Positions 1-9,335 of a stretch of 64,000 bases of DNA are shown here, piece after piece. The stretch spans positions 310,001 to 374,000 of the forward strand of contig NZ_BAAAFN010000006.1 of assembly GCF_039523555.1 (NCBI RefSeq), given 5' to 3'. The notes beneath the pieces are model-generated. The model searched no databases and was not told the origin of the DNA. It worked only from the letters and a program-made list of their open reading frames with translations. The position numbers were made by a program, and so were the translations under genes. The DNA comes from Castellaniella daejeonensis (GTDB lineage Bacteria > Pseudomonadota > Gammaproteobacteria > Burkholderiales > Burkholderiaceae_B). Each line of letters begins with the position of its first letter. Position 1 is the first letter of the stretch.

Positions 1-2367
1 CAGCGGGTAGGCAACCTCGATCTTCAGCCCGTCCGCGGCGGCATCGATGGCGCGCCCCGCCCCGACGGCAGCACCCTGGAAATAGGGCCCCCGCCGGACC
101 TTGCGCTCATGCCGCAGGGCCAGCCGCAGCGCGTCGCCGTACTGCGCCTCCAGGCGATCCGACTTCGGATCGGCATCCGACCACTGCACGTGCAGGGACC
201 GGGGCTGCTCGGCCGGCTTGGCCAGCGGCGCGGGAAAGTCCAGCGTCAGGCCCCGGGTATCCGAATCCAGGGTGAAGACCGTGTCCCGCCCCTGCCTGTG
301 CAGCGAAGCCCGGTAGTCCAGAGTGCCCATGATTCGCTGCATGCCCGGCACGCCAACGTAATCCGCCAGCGCCCGGGCGCCGATCCGGCCCTGGAAATCC
401 AGGCCGGTGGCGTGCGGCCCGCCCAGGCTGCCTCCGATCCGCACATCGCCCCCGAGCAGCCGGGCGGACAGAGGCCGGGCGATGCGAACGCCCTGCTCGC
501 TGAAATGCAGTTGCCCATCGATGGCCTGGAAGGCCGGCGCGTGCGGCAGGAACTGCAGGCTGCCCTGATGCAGGTCCACGCGCCCCTGGACCTGGGTGTC
601 CTCGCCGTGCAGCAGGGGAATGGTCAGGGACAGCGGCACCTGCCAGTCGCCGCCGGCACTGGCCTCGTCGAATACGCCATCCAGCAGCGCGGCCAGCGGA
701 GAATGCCGGATCAGCGCCATGTAGGCCTCGCCGGGCGCGGCCGTCAGTCCGGACACATGCAGGGTGGAATCATGCTCGAGGTCCGGAATCCGGGCGGTCA
801 GCCCCGACAGGGAGATTTCCTGGCCGGCCGCAGGGCGCATCCGCGCCATGGAGGCCGTCAGCCGCAAATCGGTACGGTGCAGGTCGGCCGTGCCCGTGAC
901 GTCCTCCAGCATGGGCCAGACATCTTCCGGCGGCGCGCCGGGCACGAACTCGATGCGCGCCTCGCGAAACCCGCCCTGGACGCGGAAATCCCCCGCCTGC
1001 GGCTGCGCGCCGAACGGGAATTCCGCCAGATCGCCCTGCAGGCGCCAGCGCGCATCCACGACCTCGCCGGCATGCAGGCCGCCCGCCAGCCAGTCCCTGG
1101 CGTCCGGGTTGACCTCGAGCGGCAGGTAGCGGTGGATCGCATTCAGGCTGGCGCGGGCAATCGTGCCCTGGAAATCGGCCTTGCCGGCCGCCCCACCGGA
1201 CTGCCAGGTTCCCGCGCCGCGCAGATCGATGTCCGGATTCCGCCAATGCAGTTCGTCCAGCGCCAGGCTCCAGGATTCCGCCTGCCGCAGCTGGCCGCGG
1301 ACTTCCAGGAAACCCAGGGACAGCGGCTGGCCAAATACGGCGGGCACGTTTCCCCGCGCACCCTGGGCGCGCACCTGGAAATCCAGACCGTCGGGCATCG
1401 GCCGGCCCTGCCCCAGGGCCAGCCACTGATCCAGTGCGCCAGAGGCCCAGATCCCGGCCCGGGGCATATCCAGGGACAGTCCGGAATCCCCTTCCCAGCG
1501 GACGGCTTCCGATCCCAGCAGCAAAGTCAGGCGGGGCCGGCCGCCCCGGGTCTGGACCCAGGCCTGCGCCTGCATGCCCCCCCGCAGCAAGGCCTCGGGC
1601 ACGTCCGCCCAGGCGCGCCAGGCACGCGAGCGGATCGGCCCGGCCTTCAGCCAGGCCTGCCAGTCGGCTGGCAGGCGGCCTTGCGCCAGACTATCGGGAT
1701 CCGCCAGCCTGGCGCGCAGTTCGAGCCGTGCGCCGGCCGCGTCGGGCACCCGCGCGCTGAGCGATATGCCGAGCGCTCCGCCCTCGCGCTCCAGGACCGC
1801 ATCCACGCCTTCCAGACGCAGTTCGGGCGCGGCGCGCACCTGATCCACCCAGCGCAGGGTGGCATCGTGGAACGCGATCCGGGGCTGAGCCAGCAACCAT
1901 CGCAAGGCAGGCGCATCCGTGGTGTCGTGCGCGCCTTCCAGGTTCAGGGTCTGTCCCAGCAGGCCCAGCCGGCCGTCCGGCAGACGATCCAGCGTCAGGT
2001 CCATGCCCCGGACCCGCAGGTCCAGCAGGCCCTGGTGCCCCGGCAGCATGGCGCGCCAGTCCAGCCGCGCGCGCGTCTCGGGAATGATCAGGTGTCCCTG
2101 GCCGTCGGCGGCCTGCAGGCGCGTGCCCTGCACGTCGAATTCGGGATTCCAGCCGTGCCAGCGGACCTGGATGGGGCCCAGCGCGACCTGGACGCCCAGT
2201 GCCTGGGACAGGCGTGCATCGATGCGGGGGCGCCAGGCATCGATCTGCGGCAGCACGACATACCGCAAGACGAGCAGTGCGATGCCGATGCAGAAGTACA
2301 GACCGACGGCAACCGCGAGCAGCCGGCGGCCCCAGGTGGAGCCATGGCGTGAAATGAATTGGCGCAT
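1..2367 (-). CDS. yhdP: YhdP-family AsmA-like membrane protein (partial, C-terminus outside window)
   Basis: The minus-strand frame starting with ATG at 2367 stays open for 789 codons to the window edge, so the C-terminus is missing; full YhdP proteins have about 1270 residues. The product starts MRQFISRHGSTWGRRLL, followed by one hydrophobic segment at about residues 15-40, then a long beta-rich stretch typical of the DUF3971/AsmA-like family. Known relatives span the periplasm and help move phospholipid to the outer membrane; that role is inferred here. It is divergent from glnE with 89 bp between the starts, an arrangement I recall from other Burkholderiales. Longer open frames on the opposite strand here encode arginine- and glycine-rich shadows. 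Confidence 0.85.
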   Translation of the reverse strand, partial: MRQFISRHGSTWGRRLLAVAVGLYFCIGIALLVLRYVVLPQIDAWRPRIDARLSQALGVQVALGPIQVRWHGWNPEFDVQGTRLQAADGQGHLIIPETRARLDWRAMLPGHQGLLDLRVRGMDLTLDRLPDGRLGLLGQTLNLEGAHDTTDAPALRWLLAQPRIAFHDATLRWVDQVRAAPELRLEGVDAVLEREGGALGISLSARVPDAAGARLELRARLADPDSLAQGRLPADWQAWLKAGPIRSRAWRAWADVPEALLRGGMQAQAWVQTRGGRPRLTLLLGSEAVRWEGDSGLSLDMPRAGIWASGALDQWLALGQGRPMPDGLDFQVRAQGARGNVPAVFGQPLSLGFLEVRGQLRQAESWSLALDELHWRNPDIDLRGAGTWQSGGAAGKADFQGTIARASLNAIHRYLPLEVNPDARDWLAGGLHAGEVVDARWRLQGDLAEFPFGAQPQAGDFRVQGGFREARIEFVPGAPPEDVWPMLEDVTGTADLHRTDLRLTASMARMRPAAGQEISLSGLTARIPDLEHDSTLHVSGLTAAPGEAYMALIRHSPLAALLDGVFDEASAGGDWQVPLSLTIPLLHGEDTQVQGRVDLHQGSLQFLPHAPAFQAIDGQLHFSEQGVRIARPLSARLLGGDVRIGGSLGGPHATGLDFQGRIGARALADYVGVPGMQRIMGTLDYRASLHRQGRDTVFTLDSDTRGLTLDFPAPLAKPAEQPRSLHVQWSDADPKSDRLEAQYGDALRLALRHERKVRRGPYFQGAAVGAGRAIDAAADGLKIEVAYPL

Positions 2368-2456
2368 GCCACCTTTTGCAGTATGTTAGGAACCCTTTGG
2401 AAACCCCCGGAACCCGCGCCGCGCACGGCAGGTCCCGCCCACCGCAGGCAGTCCCC

Positions 2457-5213
2457 ATGTCCGAGACCATTATATTCAAGCCCGCCCTCCAATGGTCCGG
2501 CGCCTTGCGGCGCTACCTGACGGCGCATCCGGGCGAAGAATCCCGTCTGGCGGCCGACGCGGGCCAGCCCGTCACCCGCAAGACCCTGGCCGACTGGTAC
2601 GCGGAACTGCTCGGCCCCGACACGGCCCGCCCGGTTCCCCAGGCCGACCTGAGGCGCGCCCTGCGGCGGCTGCGCGCGCGGGTCTTCGCCACGCTGACGG
2701 TGCGCGACATCGCCGGGCTGGCGCCCCTGCACGAAATCGTGGCCGCCATGTCGCACCTGGCGGACCTGGCCGTGGGCGAGGCCTACGCCTGCGCCATGCA
2801 TACGCTGATGGAGACGCACGGCGTCCCCCGCCACCCCGGCACAGGCCAGCCCCAGGACATGCTGATCCTGGGCATGGGCAAGCTGGGCGGCAAGGAATTG
2901 AACGTCTCATCGGACATCGACCTGATCATGCTCTACGATGCGGAAGGCGAGACCGACGGCCGGCGCCGCATCAGCCACCACGAGTTCTACGGCAAGGTCT
3001 GCCGGCTGATGATGCCGATCCTGTCCGAGCCCGATGCCGACGGCATCGTCTTTCGCACCGACCTGCGACTGCGCCCCGACGGCGACAGCGGGCCGCTCGC
3101 CTGGAGCCTGGAGGCACTGGAGAACTACCTGGTGGTCCAGGGCCGGGAATGGGAACGCTACGCCTGGCTCAAGGCCCGGCTGATCCCCTGCCAGCTCTTC
3201 GACGAGTCGGCCTTCGCCGCCCAGGCGCGCGATGTCGAATCCCTGCGGTGCCCCTTCGTGTACCGCAAGTACTTCGATTTCGACGCGCTCGCGGCCCTGC
3301 GCGGGCTGCGGGAACGCATCCGCATGGACTGGCAGCGCCGCGCCCATGCCCGCAAGGGCCTGGACACGCGCCACAACATCAAGCTGGGCGAAGGCGGCAT
3401 CCGCGAGATCGAGTTCGTCGTCCAGCTCAACCAGCTGATCCGGGGCGGGCGCCAGCCTTCCCTGCAGCAGCGCAATCTGCTGGCGGCCCTGCACAAGCAG
3501 CGCCGCGCCGGCATCCTGGACGAGGACCAGGCCGCCGGTCTGGAGGCCGCCTATGTCCATCTGCGACGGGTCGAGCACATGCTGCAGTACCGCGAAGACG
3601 AGCAGACCCACCTGCTGCCGCGCACGGCCGAAGGCATGGCCGCGCTGGCCCAGGCCATGGGCCATGCGGACACGGCCGGCTTCCTGGCCGAACTGGACCG
3701 GCACCGCGCCTGCGTCTCGCAGTGCTTCCGCGACGCCTTCCGCATCGCCGGCATGGGCGGCGATGCGCCGGAACCCGAAACTGCGCAGCCGGAAACGGCC
3801 GCACCGCAGCTGCCCGACGCCCTGGCCGAAGCCATGCAGGCGCGCATCGACGCCCTGCTCGACAGCCATCGGATCCGCAGCCTGCCGCGCGCCAGCCTGC
3901 AGCGCCTGCATGCCCTGCTGCCGGGGCTGACACAGGCGGCGGCACGCACCGACGACCCGCCCGTCGTTCTGCAGCGTCTGCTGAACCTGGTCGAGCACAT
4001 CGCCCAGCGCAGCGCCTATCTGGCGCTGCTTGCCGAATACCCCGAAACCCTGGCCCGAGTGGCGCGCATCGTGCAGGCCAGCCCCTGGGCCTCGGAATAC
4101 CTGACCCGCTATCCGCTGCTGCTCGACAGCCTGATCGAATGGCGCAGCCTGATGCAGGCGCCCGACTTCCCGGCTCTGGCCGAACAATTGCGCAACGACC
4201 TGGACGCCTGTGTGCTGCCCGACGGCCAGCCCGACGTGGAGCAGCAGATGAACCTGATGCGCGACGTCCAGCACCAGGTCACATTCCAGCTCCTGGCCCA
4301 GGACCTGGAAAATGTCATCAGCGTCGAGGGGCTGGCCGATCACCTGTCGGCCCTGGCCGACCTGATGCTGGCCGAAGCCATCCGCCGTGCCTGGCCCCAG
4401 GTGCTGCCGCGCGAACGCCGCGCCAACCCCGGCAAGCCGCGCTTCGCCATCATCGCCTACGGCAAGCTGGGCGGCAAAGAAATCGGCTACGCATCGGATC
4501 TGGACCTGGTTTTCCTGTACGACGACCCGGACCAGGAAGCTGCCGAGCGCTACGTCAAGCTGGGCCGCCGCGTGGCGTCCTGGCTGTCCACCCTGACCTC
4601 GTCGGGCCGCCTGTACGAAATCGACCTGAGACTGCGCCCGGACGGCGACGCCGGGCTGCTGGCCCTGCCCATCGACGCCTTCGAGCACTATCAGCTGGAA
4701 CAGGCCTGGCCCTGGGAACACCAGGCCCTGACCCGGGCGCGTTTCGTGGCGGGCGATGCCGCCATCGGCGCCCGCTTCGAGGACATCCGCCGGCGCATCC
4801 TGCTGCTGCCGCGCGACCCCGAAGCGTTGCGCCGCGAAGTACTCGTCATGCGGGACAAGATTTCCCAGGGCCACCCCAACCGCAGCGGGGATTTCGACCT
4901 GAAGCACGACCGGGGCGGCATGGTGGACATCGAGTTCATCACCCAGTTCCTCGTGCTGAGCCAGTCCCGCACCCACCCAGAACTGCTGGGCAACCTGGGC
5001 AACATCGCCCTGCTGGGCCTGGCGGCGCGCGCCGGCCTGATCCCCGGCACGCTGGCGGCCGAGACGGCGGATGCCTACCGCGTCTTCCGCCGGCGCCAGC
5101 ACACGCTGCGCCTGCAGGGCGCCGACAAGGCGCGAGTGCCGCCGGCGGAATTCGCACGCGAGCGCGAAGCGGTGCGCCAGCTGTGGGCGCACGTGCTGGA
5201 AAACAAGGGCTGA
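2457..5213 (+). CDS. glnE: Bifunctional glutamine synthetase adenylyltransferase/adenylyl-removing enzyme
   Basis: The 918-residue product matches GlnE (946 residues in E. coli). It adenylylates and de-adenylylates glutamine synthetase in response to PII, setting ammonia assimilation. Two nucleotidyltransferase domains are visible: GKLGGKEL...SSDIDLIMLYD near residues 141-160 and GKLGGKEI...ASDLDLVFLYD near residue 670, the deadenylylase and adenylylase halves. I chose ATG 2457 (MSETIIFKPALQW) because an upstream in-frame ATG at 2376 adds 27 low-complexity residues reaching into the shared promoter region with yhdP. It ends 31 bp before the convergent MocR gene. Confidence 0.96.
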   Translation: MSETIIFKPALQWSGALRRYLTAHPGEESRLAADAGQPVTRKTLADWYAELLGPDTARPVPQADLRRALRRLRARVFATLTVRDIAGLAPLHEIVAAMSHLADLAVGEAYACAMHTLMETHGVPRHPGTGQPQDMLILGMGKLGGKELNVSSDIDLIMLYDAEGETDGRRRISHHEFYGKVCRLMMPILSEPDADGIVFRTDLRLRPDGDSGPLAWSLEALENYLVVQGREWERYAWLKARLIPCQLFDESAFAAQARDVESLRCPFVYRKYFDFDALAALRGLRERIRMDWQRRAHARKGLDTRHNIKLGEGGIREIEFVVQLNQLIRGGRQPSLQQRNLLAALHKQRRAGILDEDQAAGLEAAYVHLRRVEHMLQYREDEQTHLLPRTAEGMAALAQAMGHADTAGFLAELDRHRACVSQCFRDAFRIAGMGGDAPEPETAQPETAAPQLPDALAEAMQARIDALLDSHRIRSLPRASLQRLHALLPGLTQAAARTDDPPVVLQRLLNLVEHIAQRSAYLALLAEYPETLARVARIVQASPWASEYLTRYPLLLDSLIEWRSLMQAPDFPALAEQLRNDLDACVLPDGQPDVEQQMNLMRDVQHQVTFQLLAQDLENVISVEGLADHLSALADLMLAEAIRRAWPQVLPRERRANPGKPRFAIIAYGKLGGKEIGYASDLDLVFLYDDPDQEAAERYVKLGRRVASWLSTLTSSGRLYEIDLRLRPDGDAGLLALPIDAFEHYQLEQAWPWEHQALTRARFVAGDAAIGARFEDIRRRILLLPRDPEALRREVLVMRDKISQGHPNRSGDFDLKHDRGGMVDIEFITQFLVLSQSRTHPELLGNLGNIALLGLAARAGLIPGTLAAETADAYRVFRRRQHTLRLQGADKARVPPAEFAREREAVRQLWAHVLENKG

Positions 5214-5244
5214 AGCGGCGGCGCAGGCTGCGGGGTCGGCCGGA

Positions 5245-6594
5245 TCAGGCCTCCCCCACCCGGAACGCTCCGGCCAGCGTGGGCGAGAAATGGGCGGCGT
5301 TGATGCGGGTCATGGCGCGATAGTCGGCCGTCACGGCAAAGGCCTCTCCCGGCAGCAGCAGAATGCCCTTTTCCTCCAGGCCCGCGATGAAACCGGACAG
5401 ATCCGGCAGGTCCGGATGCCCCGCCCACAGGAACATGCCTCCGGCGGGCGCAACCTCGAACCGCCAGCCCAGGTTGCGCAACGCCTTCTGCGTCAGTTGC
5501 TGCTGTGTGGCGAGCCGCCGCTGGATGGCGCGCGCGTGGCGCAGGTAGGTGCCATCGGCCAGGATGGTGTGGACGAAGCGCTCGCAGAACCCGGGAACCG
5601 CCACACTGGTCAGCAACTTGAGCCGGATGAGCGGTTCCACCAGATCCTTCGGGCACGCCAGGTAGCCGATCCGCAACGAGGCCGACAGCGACTTGGAAAA
5701 GCTGCCGACATAGACGACGCGCTCCAGTCCGTCCAGTTCCGCGAAAGTCTGGCGGCCCCCGGGATGGAAATCCCCGTACACATCGTCCTCGATGATCAGG
5801 AAATCGTGCGCCTCGGCGCGCTTCAGCATCCCGAAGGCCGCCCTGGGCGTCAGGCCCGCACCCGTGGGGTTATGGAAGGTGCTGTTGCAGAAAAAGGCAC
5901 GGACACGATGCCGCGACAGGATGTCGTCCAGGAACTCGAGGTCGGGGCCGTCCTGCCGGCGGGGCACGCCCACCGGCTCGCCGCCGCACAGCCTGATCAG
6001 CCGCACCAGATTGCCGTTGCACGGCTCATCGACCAGCACCCGGTCCCCGGGCGAGAGCAGTTGCCGGGCCACCAGGTCCAGCGCCTGGGTCGCGCCCAGT
6101 GTGGTGATGAGCCGGTCCGGCGGAGCCTCCAGCCGCATGGTCTGCTGCAGATGCGCCGACAGCAGCCTGCGCAGCGGCACGTATCCCTGGATGTCGCCGT
6201 ATTCCACCAGGCCGCTCTGGCCATGCCGGGCGGTCCGGCGGATGGCACGCGCCAGCAGATCGGTATCGCGCCAGGACGGCGGCAGCCAGCCGCAACCCAG
6301 CTTGACGTGGCGGCCGGGCGGCGCCTGCAGCAGCCGGAACAAGGGATCGCCCGGAAGGACCGGCGCTTCCGCAGGGGCCGCCGACCGGTGCAGGGGCCCC
6401 TGCACCGCCACGAAATAGCCCCGGCCCTGCTGCGCTTCGAGCAGGCCATCGCCCACCAGGCGGCCGTAGGTGCTGACCACCGTATGCAGGCTCACCCGCC
6501 GCTGCGCGGCCATCGCACGGATGGAAGGCAGCCGCTGGCCCCATTCCCACCGGCCCGCCAGCAAGTCCGAGCGGATATCGTCATAAAGGCCCAT
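5245..6594 (-). CDS. MocR/PdxR-type GntR regulator with aminotransferase-like domain
   Basis: The 449-residue protein has a GntR winged helix at residues 1-65 (LYDDIRSDLLAG, LPSIRAMAA, HTVVSTYGRL) fused to a fold type I aminotransferase domain. The PLP lysine is K301 in GSFSKSLSASLRIG, and IIEDDVYGDF near 270 holds the Asp that contacts the PLP ring nitrogen. MocR proteins are usually PLP- or ligand-sensing regulators rather than enzymes. The gene is divergent from an MFS transporter with 126 bp between starts, and an inverted repeat lies next to its start, so control of that transporter is a reasonable inference. The ligand is unknown. Confidence 0.9.
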   Translation of the reverse strand: MGLYDDIRSDLLAGRWEWGQRLPSIRAMAAQRRVSLHTVVSTYGRLVGDGLLEAQQGRGYFVAVQGPLHRSAAPAEAPVLPGDPLFRLLQAPPGRHVKLGCGWLPPSWRDTDLLARAIRRTARHGQSGLVEYGDIQGYVPLRRLLSAHLQQTMRLEAPPDRLITTLGATQALDLVARQLLSPGDRVLVDEPCNGNLVRLIRLCGGEPVGVPRRQDGPDLEFLDDILSRHRVRAFFCNSTFHNPTGAGLTPRAAFGMLKRAEAHDFLIIEDDVYGDFHPGGRQTFAELDGLERVVYVGSFSKSLSASLRIGYLACPKDLVEPLIRLKLLTSVAVPGFCERFVHTILADGTYLRHARAIQRRLATQQQLTQKALRNLGWRFEVAPAGGMFLWAGHPDLPDLSGFIAGLEEKGILLLPGEAFAVTADYRAMTRINAAHFSPTLAGAFRVGEA

Positions 6595-6606
6595 CGCAGC
6601 CCGCCC

Positions 6607-6634
6607 AACTGTTAGAAAAAACGCTCAAACAGTT
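6607..6634. promoter_or_regulatory. Candidate MocR operator (inverted repeat)
   Basis: AACTGTT at 6607-6613 and its exact reverse complement AACAGTT at 6628-6634 are 21 bp apart start to start, two helical turns. The pair lies 13 bp upstream of the MocR start and in the shared promoter region with the MFS gene at 6721. Operator function is inferred from position only. Confidence 0.45.
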
Positions 6635-6720
6635 TACGGGAAAAGCAGCCGGTGTTTCCGTCGGCGCAGCGTCTGAACTGACACAATATCTCCAGACGAC
6701 ACGCAACCGGACGAAACCCG

Positions 6721-7935
6721 ATGACCTCGAAGCTGCCCTTTGCCACCTACCTGTATTTCCTGGCGCAGTCCATCAACCTGACCACCGCCGTCATGTCGGT
6801 GGCCATGGCGGCCATCGTGGGGGCCTCGCTCACGCCCAGTCTCTGGCTGTCGACCGTGCCGTACGGCTTCCAGTTCCTGCTCGTGATGCTGATGACGGTG
6901 CCCGCATCCCAGCTGATGAGCCGTATCGGGCGCAAGCCGGCATTCCTGCTGGCGGCCATTCCCCTGGCGCTCGCCGGCGTCGCGGGCTACCTTGCCGTGG
7001 AGCAGGAATCGTTCGCGCTGCTGATCGTATCGCACGCGCTGCTGGGCACCTACATCGCCTTTGCCAACTTCAACCGCTTCGCGGCCACGGACGGCCTGGA
7101 CGCGCAGCTCAAGCCCCGCGCCATCTCGCTGGTCGTGGCGGGCGGCGTCCTGGCCGCCCTGACCGGCCCCCTGCTTGCGGACAGCCTGAAGGACGCCGCC
7201 GGCCATGCCCCCTTCGCCCTCTGCTACGCCGCCTTCACCGGTCTGGCGCTGCTGTCCTTCCTGGTCCACCTGGCGGTGCGGGAAGCGCCCGGCACCGGTT
7301 CCCAGGCCGTCCGGGGCGGGCATGCAGGTGCAGCCTGGGGCATCGTCCGGCGCACCCCCGCGCTGGCGGCGGCCATCGCCGTGGGCGCCCTGGGCTACGG
7401 CATCATGAACCTGCTGATGATCCAGGCCTCGCTGCACATGGCCGGCCTGCACATGCACTTCTCGGCCGTCGGCACGGCCATCCAGTGGCATGTGGTGGCG
7501 ATGTTCGCGCCGTCCTTCTTCACCGGGTCGATCATCGGCCGCCTGGGTCTCAGGACCGTCGTATCCGGCGGCATCGCGCTGCTGGCCACCGCCAGCATCC
7601 TGAACCTCGTGTCAAGCGACTACGTGATGCTGGTCGCGAGCCTGGTGGTCCTGGGTCTGGGCTGGAATTTCACCTATGTGGGCGGCAGCGCGCTGCTTGC
7701 CCGGATCCTGGGGGACCAGCCCCACGCGATCGAAGTGCAGGGCCTGAACGACCTGGGGCTTTCCGTGATGGCGACCGCCGGCGCCTTCCTGCCCGCCCTG
7801 CTGCTGCAGGGCCTGGGGTGGACCGGCACCAACCTGGCGTGCATCGGGCTCTGCCTGGCCCTGCTGGCCTACGTTCACCGCTGCCTCAGGCACCATCCGG
7901 CCGCGGACGCGGACCCCGCCGCCGCGCGCGCCTGA
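6721..7935 (+). CDS. MFS transporter
   Basis: The 404-residue, strongly hydrophobic protein looks like a 12-helix major facilitator. The loop between helices 2 and 3 carries the family signature in the form SQLMSRIGRKPAF at about residues 61-73. It probably moves a small molecule across the inner membrane using the proton gradient; the substrate cannot be read from sequence. The gene is divergent from the MocR-type regulator, which suggests a substrate linked to PLP, amino acids or another small nitrogen compound. The C-terminal tail (HHPAADADPAAARA) is hydrophilic. Confidence 0.85.
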   Translation: MTSKLPFATYLYFLAQSINLTTAVMSVAMAAIVGASLTPSLWLSTVPYGFQFLLVMLMTVPASQLMSRIGRKPAFLLAAIPLALAGVAGYLAVEQESFALLIVSHALLGTYIAFANFNRFAATDGLDAQLKPRAISLVVAGGVLAALTGPLLADSLKDAAGHAPFALCYAAFTGLALLSFLVHLAVREAPGTGSQAVRGGHAGAAWGIVRRTPALAAAIAVGALGYGIMNLLMIQASLHMAGLHMHFSAVGTAIQWHVVAMFAPSFFTGSIIGRLGLRTVVSGGIALLATASILNLVSSDYVMLVASLVVLGLGWNFTYVGGSALLARILGDQPHAIEVQGLNDLGLSVMATAGAFLPALLLQGLGWTGTNLACIGLCLALLAYVHRCLRHHPAADADPAAARA

Positions 7936-7988
7936 GCCCGGCTGCCGGATCGATCCGGGGAACGACCCGGGCGGCAGACGTCCCGGGG

Positions 7989-8840
7989 CTAGGTCCTGGC
8001 CAGCGCCTCCGCCACGGATGCCTGCAGCGGCGTCGTCGGCCGGCCGATCAGCCGCGACAATTGGCAGCCATCGTCGAACAGCGCCCCCCGCGACGCGTCG
8101 ACATCCCAGCCGGCGATCGCGCGGGCCAGCTCGGACGGCAAGCCATGGCTCACCAGGATGGCGGCGTAATCCTCCTGGGGCAGGTTGCGGTAGGGAATCG
8201 TGCGGCCCGTCTGGCGCGAGATCTCGGCAGCCAGTTCATCCAGGGTGTAGGCCGCATCGCCCGCCAGCTCATGGGTCTTCCCTTCGTGGCCGTCTTCCGA
8301 CACGGCCACGGCGGCCGCATCGGCATAGTCGGCGCGCGCCGCCGAGGCAATGCGGCCCTGCCCCGCGCTGCCGACCAGTGCGCCGCCGGCCAGCGCTCCT
8401 GCGATGGCGCCCGTGTAGTTCTCGGTGTACCAGCCGTTGCGCAGGATCGTCCAGGCCAGCCCGGAATCCTTCAGCATCCGTTCGGTCCCCTGGTGCTCGG
8501 CCGCCAGGCTGAGCGGCGAGGCATCGGCATGCAGCAGGCTGGTATAGACGATGCGCCGCACGCCCGCTGCACGCGCCGCATCGATCGCATGGCGATGCTG
8601 CGCAAGGCGGCGGCCGACTTCGCTCGAAGAAATCAGCAGCAGGGTGTCCACGCCCGCAAGCGCGGGTTCCAGCGTCGACGGCCGGTCGTAGTCGGCCTCG
8701 CGCACATCGATGCCCAGGCCGGCCGCCCTGGACGGAGTGCGCGCCAACGCCCGCAGGCTGTCGGGATCGACGTGGGACTTCAGTCGTTCGATGACCAGGC
8801 GGCCGAGCTGCCCGGTGGCTCCGGTAATGGCGATAGTCAT
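7989..8840 (-). CDS. qorB: NAD(P)H:quinone oxidoreductase, QorB/YtfG type
   Basis: The 283-residue protein begins MTIAITGATGQLGRLVIERL, the Rossmann glycine motif of NmrA-like atypical short-chain dehydrogenases. Long stretches resemble E. coli QorB as I remember it: LLLISSSEVG, YTSLLHAD, LRNGWYTENY, LAGDAAYTLDELAAE, GLFDD-like and SRLIGRPTTPL. QorB reduces quinones with NADPH in the cytoplasm and is linked to redox stress. The gene is divergent from an HxlR regulator very similar to YtfH, the same arrangement as ytfG/ytfH in E. coli. Confidence 0.92.
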   Translation of the reverse strand: MTIAITGATGQLGRLVIERLKSHVDPDSLRALARTPSRAAGLGIDVREADYDRPSTLEPALAGVDTLLLISSSEVGRRLAQHRHAIDAARAAGVRRIVYTSLLHADASPLSLAAEHQGTERMLKDSGLAWTILRNGWYTENYTGAIAGALAGGALVGSAGQGRIASAARADYADAAAVAVSEDGHEGKTHELAGDAAYTLDELAAEISRQTGRTIPYRNLPQEDYAAILVSHGLPSELARAIAGWDVDASRGALFDDGCQLSRLIGRPTTPLQASVAEALART

Positions 8841-8888
8841 GATGATGCATCCGTGTAAGTTGAGGGTGGCTACACTCTACCGAATAAA

Positions 8889-8921
8889 CTAACTTTCAGT
8901 AAGTACACACAGAAATGTTAG
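8889..8921. promoter_or_regulatory. Candidate operator between qorB and its HxlR regulator
   Basis: CTAACTTTC at 8889-8897 faces GAAATGTTAG at 8912-8921, an imperfect inverted repeat in an AT-rich patch of the 96-bp divergent promoter region. HxlR proteins usually bind such imperfect dyads. Function is inferred from position. Confidence 0.4.
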
Positions 8922-8936
8922 TGTTAACATGACGCC

Positions 8937-9335
8937 ATGAAGACTGCTTCCGTCTCCGCCGCCCCGGCGGCCGTCCCGTCCCTGTCGCAGCGCCTGCGGC
9001 ACGGCAACCTATTGGCCGCAGACTGTCCTTCCCGGGAAGTGCTCAAGCATGTCACCAGCCGCTGGGGCGTGCTGGTGCTGATCGTCCTGGAAAGCCGCAC
9101 GCACCGCTTCAGCGAACTGCGGCGCGCCATCGGTGGTGTCAGCGAACGCATGCTGGCGCAGACACTGCAATGGCTCGAAGGCGACGGCCTGGTGCTGCGC
9201 ACCGCACTGGACGTCGTGCCGCCCCATGTCGAATACAGCCTGACTCCGCTGGGCCGCGAAGCGGCCGAAAAAGTGCGGCTCCTGGCCGACTGGATCGAAC
9301 TGAACCTGCCCCGCATTCGTCCGGAGGCACAATGA
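8937..9335 (+). CDS. ytfH: HxlR-family redox regulator, YtfH/QorR type
   Basis: The 132-residue winged-helix protein contains CPSREVLKHVTSRWG, HRFSELRRAIGGVSERMLAQTL and HVEYSLTPLGREA, nearly the same blocks as E. coli YtfH. Cys30 just before the DNA-binding domain matches the redox-sensing cysteine of quinone- or aldehyde-responsive HxlR proteins (QorR, HypR). It is divergent from qorB, so it most likely controls qorB in response to quinones or other electrophiles. The stop overlaps the next start by 4 bp. Confidence 0.9.
   Translation: MKTASVSAAPAAVPSLSQRLRHGNLLAADCPSREVLKHVTSRWGVLVLIVLESRTHRFSELRRAIGGVSERMLAQTLQWLEGDGLVLRTALDVVPPHVEYSLTPLGREAAEKVRLLADWIELNLPRIRPEAQ

Noticed and set aside
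109..2352. 747-codon open frame on the plus strand opposite yhdP
   Set aside because: It is a GC-driven antisense shadow: composition rich in Arg, Gly, Pro and Gln without motifs, while the minus strand reads as a coherent YhdP.
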